A stretch of 64,000 nucleotides of DNA, taken from a virus. The notes under the pieces were generated by a model. The model saw only the letters and a program-made list of their open reading frames with translations. It did not search any database and had not been told where the DNA came from. The stretch covers positions 54,288-118,287 of the IMG/VR virus record IMGVR_UViG_3300008107_000019; one strand, 5' to 3'. Shown piece after piece: positions 9,995 through 18,668 of the stretch. The position numbers and the translations under genes were made by a program. Position 1 is the stretch's first letter. Each line of letters starts with the position of its first letter.

Positions 9995-12108
9995 TGTCTG
10001 TTGAGACGATAACACAAGAGCAAACTACCACTAATTTTAATCCAAGTATAAGCAATAATAAAACCACTAATATGTTCTCGTTCAGAATAAGTGATGATTT
10101 TTTAGCTTCGTATAAGACAAAGACTCCTCCTTTTGGCTATAAAGATGCTGGCGGAAACTCAGTAGGTGAAATTACATTTCTTCGTACCTATTCGCGCCTA
10201 AAAGAAGACGGGACCAAAGAGACGTGGGTTGACGTATGTGAGAGAGTAATTAATGGAATGTACTCTTTACAGAAAGATCACTGCAAGAGAAATAGACTTC
10301 CATGGAATGATGCCAAGGCACAAGCTTCAGCTAAAGAGGCATTTGACCGTTTGTTTAACCTTAAGTGGACACCACCTGGAAGAGGACTTTGGGTTATGGG
10401 CACGCAGATTGTTAATGTACAGAGAAACTCAGCTGCACTACAAAACTGTGCGTTTGTTTCAACCGCAGAAATGAACAAATTAAATCCAGCAAAACCATTT
10501 GCATTTCTCATGGAGGCGTCAATGCTTGGCGTTGGTGTTGGGTTTGATGACAAAGGTGCAGATAAGGATTTTACAATCTATGAACCATCAAAACCTGTAG
10601 TCACTGAAGCGATAGAGGACAGCAGAGAGGGTTGGGTACAGTCAGTAACCAATCTAATTAACTGCTATCTTAAAGCTGATCAAAACCCAATTGAGTTTGA
10701 CTACTCTCTTGTTCGTCCAGCTGGAACTCCAATTAAAACATTTGGTGGTACTGCATCTGGTCCTGGCCCGCTAATTAAGCTACACAAAGCAATCAACTCT
10801 TTATTTAAGGGCAGAGACGGACAGAAGCTCACTAGAAAAGATATAGCAGATATTGGTAACCTTATTGGAGTTTGCGTAGTGTCTGGAAATGTTAGAAGAT
10901 CAGCAGAGCTTTTGATAGGAAGAATCGATGACGCAGACTTCTTGAACCTTAAAAACGCAGAAGTATTTCCTGAAAGAAATTCGTATGACTCTGAGAATCC
11001 TGGTTGGGGATGGATGTCAAACAATTCGGTTGAAACTTCTGTCGGCCAAGACCTTTCTCCAATTGTAGAGGGAATAGCTAGAAACGGAGAGCCAGGAGTA
11101 ATTTGGCTTGACATGTCAAGAAAGTATGGCCGTTTGGCAGATGCCCCAAACAACAAAGACTGGCGTGTAGCTGGCTATAACCCATGCGCAGAACAGTCCC
11201 TAGAGTCCTATGAGTGTTGCACTCTAGTAGAGACATATCTTAATCGTCACGAAAACCTAGAAGATTATAAGCGTACTCTTAAGTTTGCTTATCTTTATGC
11301 AAAGACAGTAACTCTGCTTCCAACCCATTGGGAAGAGACAAATGCTATCATGCAACGCAACCGTAGAATTGGAACATCAATGTCTGGCGTTGCTAATTTT
11401 GCTGACAGCGTCGGTATGCCAGTGCTTCGTGAGTGGATGGACGAGGGTTATAAGACCGTTAAGAATTACGATACCGTATATTCAGAGTGGCTTGGTATTC
11501 GTGAGTCAATTAAGATGACTACCGTTAAGCCTTCAGGTACAGTTTCAATTCTTGCTGGTGAGTCACCTGGTGTTCACTGGACCCCTGGTGGAAAGTATTT
11601 TGACAGAGCAATTAGATTCTCTAACGATGACCCAATGCTTCCTTTGTTTAAGATGGCAAACTATCGTGTTGAGCCTGCATCTGAATCACCAGATACTACA
11701 AGTGTTGTATTCTTTCCAATTAAGTCAGACGCCAATAGATCTGAAAAAGAAGTGACTATTTTTGAGAAAATGGCTCTTGCAGCAGCAGCTCAAAGATACT
11801 GGTCTGATAACTCTGTTTCTGTTACAATTTCTTTCGACGCAGAAAAAGAAAAAGATTATATTGGTACAGTTCTTCACATGTATGATGGTCAGTTAAAGAC
11901 TGTTTCCTTCCTTCCTGAGGGTAATATGACTTACCCCCAGATGCCATACACTCAGATTACTGAAGAAGAATATGAATCATATACTGGAAAGTTATTCCCA
12001 ATTGATTTCTCTGGAGTCTATGCTGGGATGGCCTCAGATGCAATAGGTGAAAACTACTGCACTACAGATTCATGTGAAATTAAATTTATAAAGGAAAACA
12101 ATAAGTAA
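9991..12108 (+). CDS. nrdJ: adenosylcobalamin-dependent (class II) ribonucleotide reductase
   Basis: 705 residues, a usual length for the monomeric class II (RTPR-like) enzyme that reduces ribonucleotides to deoxyribonucleotides. Visible features are the NCAF cysteine near residue 151, the NPCAE active-site motif near 395, and a C-terminal CTTDSC redox pair near 690. The stretch KPSGTVSILAGESPGVHW near 510-530 is strongly family-typical. AAGGAG precedes the start. The next genes (ThyX, dCMP deaminase) make the same pathway, dNTP supply for phage DNA synthesis. Dependence on cobalamin is inferred from the class. Confidence 0.93.
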   Translation: MMSVETITQEQTTTNFNPSISNNKTTNMFSFRISDDFLASYKTKTPPFGYKDAGGNSVGEITFLRTYSRLKEDGTKETWVDVCERVINGMYSLQKDHCKRNRLPWNDAKAQASAKEAFDRLFNLKWTPPGRGLWVMGTQIVNVQRNSAALQNCAFVSTAEMNKLNPAKPFAFLMEASMLGVGVGFDDKGADKDFTIYEPSKPVVTEAIEDSREGWVQSVTNLINCYLKADQNPIEFDYSLVRPAGTPIKTFGGTASGPGPLIKLHKAINSLFKGRDGQKLTRKDIADIGNLIGVCVVSGNVRRSAELLIGRIDDADFLNLKNAEVFPERNSYDSENPGWGWMSNNSVETSVGQDLSPIVEGIARNGEPGVIWLDMSRKYGRLADAPNNKDWRVAGYNPCAEQSLESYECCTLVETYLNRHENLEDYKRTLKFAYLYAKTVTLLPTHWEETNAIMQRNRRIGTSMSGVANFADSVGMPVLREWMDEGYKTVKNYDTVYSEWLGIRESIKMTTVKPSGTVSILAGESPGVHWTPGGKYFDRAIRFSNDDPMLPLFKMANYRVEPASESPDTTSVVFFPIKSDANRSEKEVTIFEKMALAAAAQRYWSDNSVSVTISFDAEKEKDYIGTVLHMYDGQLKTVSFLPEGNMTYPQMPYTQITEEEYESYTGKLFPIDFSGVYAGMASDAIGENYCTTDSCEIKFIKENNK

Positions 12109-12117
12109 ACGATAAGT

Positions 12118-12474
12118 ATGTCAGAATTTGAAGATGATGATATAGATAAAATGTTTGAAGAAATAATAGGGTCAGACGGACTAGAGGATATGAAGTCTCA
12201 TGAAGTCGATGCTATTATTAACATAGAAAAAGTTTCCACAGAGATTCTCTTAAAGGAATTGAATTTTATAATTCAATCTCTATCTAGGGCTACTACTCAT
12301 GTTTCCGAATTGGCTATTAGCTTTATGTCAATAGAGGATTATGCCCTAGATGATGATTTAAGAGATCTCTTGGGAACTATCTATAAGTTAACTGAAGATT
12401 TAGATGAATATATGGTAGAATTATTTATAGAAGAATCAGAGTTATTAGAAGAAGAAGATGAAGAAGATGAGTGA
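12118..12474 (+). CDS. acidic hypothetical protein
   Basis: 118 residues, very acidic at both ends (EFEDDDID; a C-terminal run of Glu/Asp), with a helical middle. It lies between RNR and ThyX and overlaps the ThyX start. No family is recognised. It may be a small acidic partner or inhibitor protein, but this is a guess from charge alone. Confidence 0.55.
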   Translation: MSEFEDDDIDKMFEEIIGSDGLEDMKSHEVDAIINIEKVSTEILLKELNFIIQSLSRATTHVSELAISFMSIEDYALDDDLRDLLGTIYKLTEDLDEYMVELFIEESELLEEEDEEDE

Positions 12475-13174
12475 TAATAATTTAGTTACAGTTTTAGATA
12501 ACGGTTACGTACGCCTCGTTGACCATATGGGGTCTGATCTCTCTGTCGTTAATGCGGCAAGAGCTTCTTTTGCAAAAGAAAGTAAAGAGTTTTCTACTAG
12601 CGATGCTAGATTGATAGACTTTTTGGCCAGAGAAAATCATATGTCTCCATTTCGTCACGCCTTTATGACTTTTGAATTTAAGGCTCCATTGATGGTTGCA
12701 CGACAGCATTGGAAATATGTTGTTGGTTCCGATCACACAATGGACTCTTGGAACGAGTCTTCTAGAAGATATGTGACAATGGAGCCAGAGTTTTATATAC
12801 CAAAGTCTGATCAGTGGAGATTAGCTCCAGAAGATAAAAAACAAGGCTCTGCTGGACTGTCTGATCCTTTTACTGGAGCTGCTCTTTCTGAGCAATTGAT
12901 TAGATATATAGAACAAGGTGAGGCATATTACAACCTGGCAATGGAGTCTGGAATTGCTCCAGAACAAGCAAGATTATTCCTTCCGGCATATGCTATGCAT
13001 GTAGTTTACAGATGGTCATGCAGCCTTCAGTCAGCATGTCTTTTCTTAGTGCAGAGACTAGAAGAGCAGGCGCAAGAGGAAATTAGAGACTATGCAGAAG
13101 CAGTCCTTTTGCTTATAAAAGATTTGTATCCTGTGTCCATCAAGGCACTTGTTGGCAAGTACTCATATGCTTGA
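12467..13174 (+). CDS. thyX: FAD-dependent thymidylate synthase
   Basis: About 235 residues. It shows the ThyX core HMSPFRHAFMTFEFKAPLMV, then ARQHWKYVVG and NESSRRY. These correspond to the flavin/dUMP-binding region, although the classical RHRx7S motif is altered (RQHW... with S further on). It methylates dUMP to dTMP using methylene-tetrahydrofolate and FAD. An in-frame ATG lies at 12458 and another at 12467; the purine-rich end of the previous gene could act as ribosome-binding site for either. It is coupled to the upstream acidic gene. Confidence 0.85.
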   Translation: MSDNNLVTVLDNGYVRLVDHMGSDLSVVNAARASFAKESKEFSTSDARLIDFLARENHMSPFRHAFMTFEFKAPLMVARQHWKYVVGSDHTMDSWNESSRRYVTMEPEFYIPKSDQWRLAPEDKKQGSAGLSDPFTGAALSEQLIRYIEQGEAYYNLAMESGIAPEQARLFLPAYAMHVVYRWSCSLQSACLFLVQRLEEQAQEEIRDYAEAVLLLIKDLYPVSIKALVGKYSYA

Positions 13175-13331
13175 TGTTTTATATATAATTCTATTTTCCA
13201 TAGCCATTAATTGGATGATTAGCTTGTCTATTCTTTTTCAGGTTACTGAAGATAAGGCAATTAAGATAAGATCTGGTATACTGTTGTTCTTATCGGGAAT
13301 TATTAGTGGGTGTTTGATTTACTTATTATGA
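13167..13331 (+). CDS. small two-helix membrane protein
   Basis: 54 residues from ATG 13167, which overlaps the ThyX stop. Two hydrophobic segments (LYIILFSIAINWMISLSILF and IRSGILLFLSGIISGCLIYLL-like) are separated by a short charged loop. It is coupled on both sides (ATGA overlap with the deaminase). A membrane protein of unknown role. Confidence 0.5.
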   Translation: MLDVLYIILFSIAINWMISLSILFQVTEDKAIKIRSGILLFLSGIISGCLIYLL

Positions 13332-13786
13332 CTTACGGTGACTTAACAAGAAAAGATCTGCAATACATGCAGATGTGTTATAGTGCAGCTACAATCTTTT
13401 CTACATGTGGAAAGAAGAAATACGCTGCCATATTAGTAGACGAGTACGGTCACATTGTTGGCTTTGGCTATAATGGTGGTCCTAGTGGGTCAGTCCATTG
13501 TGAAGATGGAGGATGTCCTAGATACAAGGAAATGTCTCCTAGCGGATCTAACTACGACAATTGTATTTCTATTCATGCTGAAGCAAATGCCCTTTTGCAT
13601 TCTGACTATAGCTCTAGACCAAGAAAGATATATGTCAACGGACCACCATGTCTTGGTTGCGCTAAGCTAATAGCAAATAGCACAATCACTGATGTTTATT
13701 ATGTAACAGATAATGATTACACTAACTGGGATAACATAGAAACATTCCTTAATTCATGTAATATACAAACCCATAGGATAAAATAG
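13328..13786 (+). CDS. dCMP/cytidine deaminase-family protein
   Basis: 152 residues from ATG 13328, overlapping the previous stop. The zinc signature is clear: HAEANAL with the catalytic Glu, and PPCLGC with two zinc cysteines. Additional Cys/His residues (HCEDGGCPR) are typical of deoxycytidylate deaminases, which often bind extra zinc. The product dUMP is the substrate of the neighbouring ThyX, so the cluster forms a dTTP route. Confidence 0.9.
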   Translation: MTYGDLTRKDLQYMQMCYSAATIFSTCGKKKYAAILVDEYGHIVGFGYNGGPSGSVHCEDGGCPRYKEMSPSGSNYDNCISIHAEANALLHSDYSSRPRKIYVNGPPCLGCAKLIANSTITDVYYVTDNDYTNWDNIETFLNSCNIQTHRIK

Positions 13787-14031
13787 TGGCTGCATCAAAA
13801 GTAAACTATATAGTTATTTACGCTGGACACAGTCAGGTGTATGGGTGCTCTTCAAAGAAGATAGCATTGGAATCTGCTCCTCCAGAAGGGTGTTCTTTAT
13901 CTGATAAAAAGGTGTTATTTATAACATTTGAGCCTGATACAAATCAACTTTCAGTATATAAAGTCGATGATGATGAGGTTATCAATGCTGATATAAAGCT
14001 AAAAAAAGAGAAAAAAACAGAAAATGAGTAA
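13786..14031 (+). CDS. hypothetical protein, GTG start
   Basis: 81 residues beginning at a GTG that overlaps the deaminase stop. A beta-type N-terminus (VNYIVIYAGHSQVYGC) is followed by a charged Lys-rich tail. No family is recognised. The tight coupling supports it as a real gene. Confidence 0.55.
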   Translation: MAASKVNYIVIYAGHSQVYGCSSKKIALESAPPEGCSLSDKKVLFITFEPDTNQLSVYKVDDDEVINADIKLKKEKKTENE

Positions 14032-14263
14032 GAAAAATTCCTACAAAAAAAAGATAAACGTAAAACTTTTACCAGGACAAGCTGCATTTGTTGCTGATTT
14101 AGAAACACTTCAACATATCATAGATACATATAAGTATTTATCTGAGTCAGCTGAAACAAAGCAAGAGAAAGAATCTTGGTTAGCAATCTGTGAAGATATA
14201 GCTTACTGGATAAACGAAACATACTATTCGGATCAGGACAATGGACAAGAAGAAGAATGGTAA
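14024..14263 (+). CDS. hypothetical protein
   Basis: 79 residues, overlapping both neighbours. A basic start (KKNSYKKK) is followed by an amphipathic helical region and an acidic end (DNGQEEEW). The function is unknown. Confidence 0.55.
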   Translation: MSKKNSYKKKINVKLLPGQAAFVADLETLQHIIDTYKYLSESAETKQEKESWLAICEDIAYWINETYYSDQDNGQEEEW

Positions 14264-14525
14264 AGTTTTAGTTTTTTTATTAGGATGCTTTTCTGTAGGT
14301 CTAATAGCTGGATCTATCAGTAAAAATAAGTTTAAGAAAAACTTTATTAACAACCCTCTAACAATAGAGAACTACGTAAATAGACTTTCTGAGTTTGATT
14401 TAACACCGCAAAAAGAAGCCTCTGAGCTATTCTTTGATCTTATCTCTAGTGGTTTTAATGCACAAAAAGCTTTTGAAGTAGTACAAAAAGAATGTATTGA
14501 AGCTGGAGAAAAATTTTATGATTGA
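14241..14525 (+). CDS. small membrane-anchored hypothetical protein
   Basis: 94 residues. A short basic start precedes one membrane segment (VLVFLLGCFSVGLIAGSI), followed by a cytosolic helical domain ending in EKFYD. It overlaps the preceding gene by 23 bases and the following glycosyltransferase by 8. The function is not recognised. Confidence 0.55.
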   Translation: MDKKKNGKVLVFLLGCFSVGLIAGSISKNKFKKNFINNPLTIENYVNRLSEFDLTPQKEASELFFDLISSGFNAQKAFEVVQKECIEAGEKFYD

Positions 14526-15333
14526 TTTATGTGTTGTAAACCATAACACAAGAACACTGTTGCAAAGATTTTTGGACACCTTGCACTCAGACATGTATGG
14601 TCCAAATGGCGCGCTCGCAAAAAACTGGAATCTTTACATTATGGATAATGATTCTACGGATGACTTTGTTCCATGGCTTAGAAAAAACGAACAACGCTAT
14701 TGGATTAATAGAACCTATTTAAGAGAAAACGTAGGCTATTCCGCTGCCATTAACTATATGGCTAAAACAAGCAGCGCAGAAATTGTAGGTGTCTTAAACG
14801 GCGACGTATGGATGACTAGCGAAGACTGTTTGAATATAGAAAAGATCTTTGCAAATAATCCTGATATTCACATTCTTGGCCCTAAGCAGAGAGATGAAAA
14901 TGGCTACATAACACATGCAGGGATTATTGGATCAAATACCGCTCCAAAACATAGAGGCTGGAGAGAGCATGATCCTGAAGATGTACTGTATAAAGATCAA
15001 ATAGATTGTGTAACAGTATCAGGTTCTGCCTACTTTGTTAGAAGAGATGTGTGGGATACTCTAACTAATAACCCTAAATATAGAGAGTTATATCCAGATG
15101 CAGTAGGCGCATTCTTACCCACGCCTCATTATTACGAGGAAACCTGGTGTTCATATTTTGCAAGACATTTAGGATATAATGTAGTTTATGATGGTTCTGT
15201 TTCCATAGGACATAGCTGGCATGCATCAACTCCACGACCAGGCCAAGGAGTAAGCCAAGCAGATAGATATTTTCCTATCTCTAGAGAAATTTTTAGAAAA
15301 GCATGTGATTACATGGGCATAGAAAGAGATTAG
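14518..15333 (+). CDS. family 2-type glycosyltransferase
   Basis: About 271 residues from ATG 14518. The GT-A pattern is visible: an N-terminal strand IDLCVVNHNTRTLLQRFLDTL, then MDNDSTDDF, and NGDVWM in the place of the DxD metal motif. HAGIIG and a C-terminal aromatic region follow. It likely transfers a sugar from a nucleotide sugar to a phage or host glycan. Other glycosyltransferases at 17975, 36139 and 36846 suggest extensive sugar modification by this phage. The acceptor cannot be told. Confidence 0.8.
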   Translation: MIDLCVVNHNTRTLLQRFLDTLHSDMYGPNGALAKNWNLYIMDNDSTDDFVPWLRKNEQRYWINRTYLRENVGYSAAINYMAKTSSAEIVGVLNGDVWMTSEDCLNIEKIFANNPDIHILGPKQRDENGYITHAGIIGSNTAPKHRGWREHDPEDVLYKDQIDCVTVSGSAYFVRRDVWDTLTNNPKYRELYPDAVGAFLPTPHYYEETWCSYFARHLGYNVVYDGSVSIGHSWHASTPRPGQGVSQADRYFPISREIFRKACDYMGIERD

Positions 15334-15334
15334 T

Positions 15335-15730
15335 ATGAGCGATAAATTAAATCCTTGGATATACAATGCAGAAGTAAAAAAGGTTATTGACGGAGATACA
15401 TTTGATATCGTTATTGACCTTGGCTTTGACACTCTTAAGAAGGGTAGAGTTCGATTATATGGCGTGAACACACCAGAAAGCAGAACTTCTAATGTGGAAG
15501 AAAAAAAGCAGGGATTAGCTGCAAAAGAATTTACTGATCAGTGGCTTCAAAAAGCAGGAAGCTGGGTAAAAATAGAAACAATTATTGACAAGAACGAAAA
15601 GTATGGTAGAGTCTTAGCCAAGGTTTGGGATAATGCTGGCAACTGTCTAAATACAGATATTATTGCAGCTGGACTGGCTAGAGAATACTATGGCGTTGGC
15701 GATAAAACCTGGACTGAATTTAAAAAGTAA
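15335..15730 (+). CDS. thermonuclease (staphylococcal nuclease-like)
   Basis: 131 residues, the size of a bare SNase domain. VKKVIDGDTFDIVID carries the calcium-binding Asp, GRVRLYGVNTPES the catalytic Arg and the typical turn, and KYGRVLAKVW the second catalytic Arg region. It has no signal peptide, so it acts inside the cell, probably degrading or processing DNA or RNA. It starts one base after the glycosyltransferase and ends one base before the P450. Confidence 0.88.
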   Translation: MSDKLNPWIYNAEVKKVIDGDTFDIVIDLGFDTLKKGRVRLYGVNTPESRTSNVEEKKQGLAAKEFTDQWLQKAGSWVKIETIIDKNEKYGRVLAKVWDNAGNCLNTDIIAAGLAREYYGVGDKTWTEFKK

Positions 15731-15731
15731 A

Positions 15732-16928
15732 ATGCTTGTAACTGATTTAGAAATACCATTTGTCAAACACACATATACAAGAAAAGAACAAAGACAAGAA
15801 ACTTTTCAATTAAGAGAGAAAAGTTGGATTGGCAAAAATAATATAGGTTATGTTCTCTTTAGAAATGAAGACATTAATCACGTACTAAGAGATGGTCGTT
15901 GGCACACAGCCATAGGTCTTTTGGCTGATATAAATCCAAATCTTACTGTTGAGTTTAAAAACAGAAGAAAAAAAGGATTAATGGCTTTAAATGGTGAAGC
16001 ACATGCTAAGTTGAAGAAGTTAGTAATGCCAGCTTTCAATGCAACTCATGTCAATAGCATAAGACCTTTTATGAATCATCTAATGGGCGAACTACTACAT
16101 TCTCTAAGTGAAAAAAAAGAAATAGACTTACAAAAGGATATATTTAATTATTATCCTATTCCAATACTATGTAAACTTTTTGGAATACCAAGTGAAGACT
16201 GGGAACTTTTTAGTGACTGGTCTCATTTAATGTTTAATATATTTAATCTAAATGGAGAAATTGATCAAAAAAAAGTAGCATCTGCTCAAAATCTTTTTGA
16301 CGAATACACGACTGAGCTGATAAAGAATAAAAGAAAAAATTTAACAGATGATCTTTTATCTGATTTAATTAGATCAGAGCAAGACGGTGACAAACTGTCT
16401 AACGAAGAGCTGACTATGCTGATTGAAATAATTATAGCTAGTGGAATAGACACAACTAGATGTCAGCTAGGTCTTTTTACTAGAACTCTTTTAGAAAATA
16501 ATCTTTTTAATAAAGATATGAATTTTTCTTTAGATGAAATAATTAGACACGACTCAGTTTTAAGAGGAACCGTAAGAATAGCTTCTACCGATATAGAATA
16601 TCGTGGAATTGTTTTTCCTAAAGGAACTCTTGTTTATTTAAATATTGTGTCTGCAAACTTTGATGACCTAGTATTTAATGATCCATTATCAATAATTAAC
16701 AACAGAAAAGACTTTAATAAAACATTGTCTTTTGGAGCCGGATTACATTACTGCTTAGGTGCTGCATTAGCAAAAGCAGAAATAGAAGAGGGAATAAGTG
16801 TGTTAATAGGTCAATTAGCTGATAGAATAGATTCTTGGGAGGCAGAAAATCTGCCTGTAACATCAGTAATTAATGGCTTAAGTTCACTAAAGGTTAGATT
16901 AAATGCAAACATTTCTTCCATATCCTGA
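15732..16928 (+). CDS. cytochrome P450
   Basis: 398 residues from ATG 15732, the normal length of a soluble bacterial P450. All hallmarks are present: C-helix HAKLKKLV near 91, I-helix ASGIDTTR at 236-243, K-helix ExxR as EIIR at 269-272, and the heme loop FGAGLHYCLG with Cys 341. It would bind heme and hydroxylate or otherwise oxidise an organic substrate using host ferredoxin or reductase; no redox partner is encoded nearby. Base composition matches its neighbours, so it is not a fresh insertion. The substrate is unknown; P450-mediated change of a host lipid, sterol-like or antibiotic molecule is possible. Confidence 0.93.
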   Translation: MLVTDLEIPFVKHTYTRKEQRQETFQLREKSWIGKNNIGYVLFRNEDINHVLRDGRWHTAIGLLADINPNLTVEFKNRRKKGLMALNGEAHAKLKKLVMPAFNATHVNSIRPFMNHLMGELLHSLSEKKEIDLQKDIFNYYPIPILCKLFGIPSEDWELFSDWSHLMFNIFNLNGEIDQKKVASAQNLFDEYTTELIKNKRKNLTDDLLSDLIRSEQDGDKLSNEELTMLIEIIIASGIDTTRCQLGLFTRTLLENNLFNKDMNFSLDEIIRHDSVLRGTVRIASTDIEYRGIVFPKGTLVYLNIVSANFDDLVFNDPLSIINNRKDFNKTLSFGAGLHYCLGAALAKAEIEEGISVLIGQLADRIDSWEAENLPVTSVINGLSSLKVRLNANISSIS

Positions 16929-17307
16929 TTTTATTCAATCAGTAAAAGTGCTAGACTACCGTCGGCTAGGAAAACAGCGTGTTGAAACTTTTCAAGTTCT
17001 CAATATTCTCTTAGATAGAACTCCAACAAAAGGTTGGAGAAATCACCCAGTAACAAAAATGTGGACTGGCTATGAAGAAGCTCTAAAGTTATATCAAAAT
17101 TTTACCATTCTAGAATGGATAGATAGAGGATATAAAAACACAATGAAATTTGAACACATAGATCATTCATCATTAAAATATCCGGAATGGTTTGGTAAAG
17201 AAGAGTTTCATAAATCACACAGATCAAATCTTCTTAGAAAAGACTATGAATATTATTCTCAATACTTTGACGATCCAGCTGATTTAGAGTATTATTGGCC
17301 TTCATGA
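16903..17307 (+). CDS. pyrimidine-dimer DNA glycosylase-like protein (MSMEG_6728-type family)
   Basis: 134 residues, overlapping the P450 end by 26 bases. MQTFLPYPDF, LDYRRLGKQRVE and HPVTKMWTGYEEAL are the conserved blocks of a small actinobacterial family annotated as pyrimidine dimer DNA glycosylase. The role would be repair of UV lesions. It contains the only in-frame CGG codon I found that must be read as a plain triplet (16963-16965, second Arg of RRLGKQR). A shift there would run straight into TAG. Confidence 0.75.
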   Translation: MQTFLPYPDFIQSVKVLDYRRLGKQRVETFQVLNILLDRTPTKGWRNHPVTKMWTGYEEALKLYQNFTILEWIDRGYKNTMKFEHIDHSSLKYPEWFGKEEFHKSHRSNLLRKDYEYYSQYFDDPADLEYYWPS

Positions 17308-17708
17308 GTATTACAGTATATTTAGCAGGAGCGATGGACTATGTTGGCGACTATGCCAAAGGTTGGCGTCAAGAAGCTGCGTTTTTACTTTCCCAAAGAG
17401 GGTACAGAACCTTGGATCCAACTTCTATCCCAGAAGATTATTCAATGACGCCAGAGGAAATTGCACAAAAAAATCTCTTCATGCAGAAGAAATGTGATTT
17501 ATTGCTGGTAGAATACATGCTAGAAGATAGAGCTTACATAGGTACAGATTTTGAAATGGCTTGGGCTAAAATGCACAATCAACCCACCATAGTTATGTGC
17601 TCTAATCAAAATAAAGATCGACCATATATGAAATATATGGCCACAAAGCTTGCAGATAACCTGCAAGATGCTATAGAATATATAGCAATCCATTATCCAA
17701 CTAACTAA
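17304..17708 (+). CDS. nucleoside 2-deoxyribosyltransferase-like protein
   Basis: 134 residues from ATG 17304 (ATGA overlap). ITVYLAGAMD at the N-terminus, and CDLLLVEYM followed by GTDFEMAWA, match the fold and motif order of nucleoside deoxyribosyltransferase-like proteins: substrate loop, Asp/Glu in GTDFE-type motif. It may salvage or modify deoxynucleosides or a nucleotide hypermodification precursor. The catalytic assignment is tentative. Confidence 0.7.
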   Translation: MSITVYLAGAMDYVGDYAKGWRQEAAFLLSQRGYRTLDPTSIPEDYSMTPEEIAQKNLFMQKKCDLLLVEYMLEDRAYIGTDFEMAWAKMHNQPTIVMCSNQNKDRPYMKYMATKLADNLQDAIEYIAIHYPTN

Positions 17709-17725
17709 CAAAAGGAATAAATAAA

Positions 17726-17908
17726 ATGTCAGAGAACAAGTTCAAGTACTTTACTGTAACGACAACTACTTTGGTAAAGGCAAATAGCAAGACCGATGCT
17801 CAGAAGCTTGCTATGGGTCGCCGTGGCGTTACTGGTGAGGTCATGTTCAAGGATGTTGAAATCGAGCGAATCTCAGCTGTTGAGGCTCGCGAGCAGATCA
17901 TCGCCTGA
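17726..17908 (+). CDS. small highly expressed-type hypothetical protein
   Basis: 60 residues with AAGGAA ribosome-binding site 12 bases before ATG. Codon use (CGC, GAG, ATC, GCC) is markedly more GC-rich than that of the flanking genes, and a strong hairpin follows immediately. This suggests strong, isolated expression. The sequence (YFTVTTTTLVKANSKTDAQK) is beta-alpha in style. No family is recognised. Confidence 0.6.
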   Translation: MSENKFKYFTVTTTTLVKANSKTDAQKLAMGRRGVTGEVMFKDVEIERISAVEAREQIIA

Positions 17909-17925
17909 TTGTAGTATTGTCCTTA

Positions 17926-17951
17926 GGGGAGGGTCGGTTTCGGCCCTCCCC
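17926..17951 (+). terminator. strong GC hairpin, probable terminator
   Basis: GGGGAGGGTCG pairs with CGGCCCTCCCC around a short T-rich loop. The T tract after it is weak (TTACCCTATA). It may therefore be a terminator or a 3'-end stabilising structure for the small gene upstream. Confidence 0.6.
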
Positions 17952-17974
17952 TTACCCTATAGAAAGATAAGCAT

Positions 17975-18667
17975 ATGATATATGCACAAATGGTTGGAAG
18001 AAATGAATCTTCCAGATTTCTAGAGCCAGTTCTAGAAAGACTATCTACTCAGGTAGATAAAATAATTTTTACTGACGACTGTTCAACAGATGATACCGCA
18101 GAAGTAGCATCTAAATATGCTGAGGTGTTTACTACGCCAGAGCCAATGTTTACAAAACACGAAGGCCAACTTAGAGCTTTTGCTTGGGGTAACTTAGAAA
18201 AGTTTGCATCTCCAGGTGATTGGGTTATCGCTATAGATTGTGATGAAAAGCTCTACCATGTAGATGATCTAAATATTAGATCAGTTTTAGCTAAGTCTCA
18301 ATTTGATGTTGTAAACGTTCGCTTTTATCATATGTGGAGTGAAACACATTACAGAGTAGATAAACTTTGGGCACCTAATAACTCATCAAGAATCTTTAGA
18401 TTTAAAGAAGGTGCTGGATTCCAAAACAAGGCACTTGCGTGTGGTTCTGAGCCAACATATGTTCCTCAGTGGATTCGTCAAAGAAACTACTGGGTAGACT
18501 CAGGTCTGATAATGCAGCATCTCGGTTATACTTATGATGAAGATAAAAAGTCTAAGTATGAGAGATACTCTACATTAGACGGTGGACAGTTTCATGCTTT
18601 AAATCATATTAATTCTATAATAGATCCTAATCCAGTATTAATTCAATGGGGAAACTTCGGTATTTAA
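17975..18667 (+). CDS. glycosyltransferase family 2-type protein
   Basis: 230 residues. QMVGRNESSRFLEPVLERL, IIFTDDCSTDDTAEVA and AIDCDEKLYH (DxD-like CDE) give the GT2 pattern of a nucleotide-sugar-binding domain plus metal-binding acidic residues. Overall it resembles the glycan-modifying GT2 proteins common in large phages. Acceptor unknown. Confidence 0.8.
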   Translation: MIYAQMVGRNESSRFLEPVLERLSTQVDKIIFTDDCSTDDTAEVASKYAEVFTTPEPMFTKHEGQLRAFAWGNLEKFASPGDWVIAIDCDEKLYHVDDLNIRSVLAKSQFDVVNVRFYHMWSETHYRVDKLWAPNNSSRIFRFKEGAGFQNKALACGSEPTYVPQWIRQRNYWVDSGLIMQHLGYTYDEDKKSKYERYSTLDGGQFHALNHINSIIDPNPVLIQWGNFGI

Positions 18668-18668
18668 A

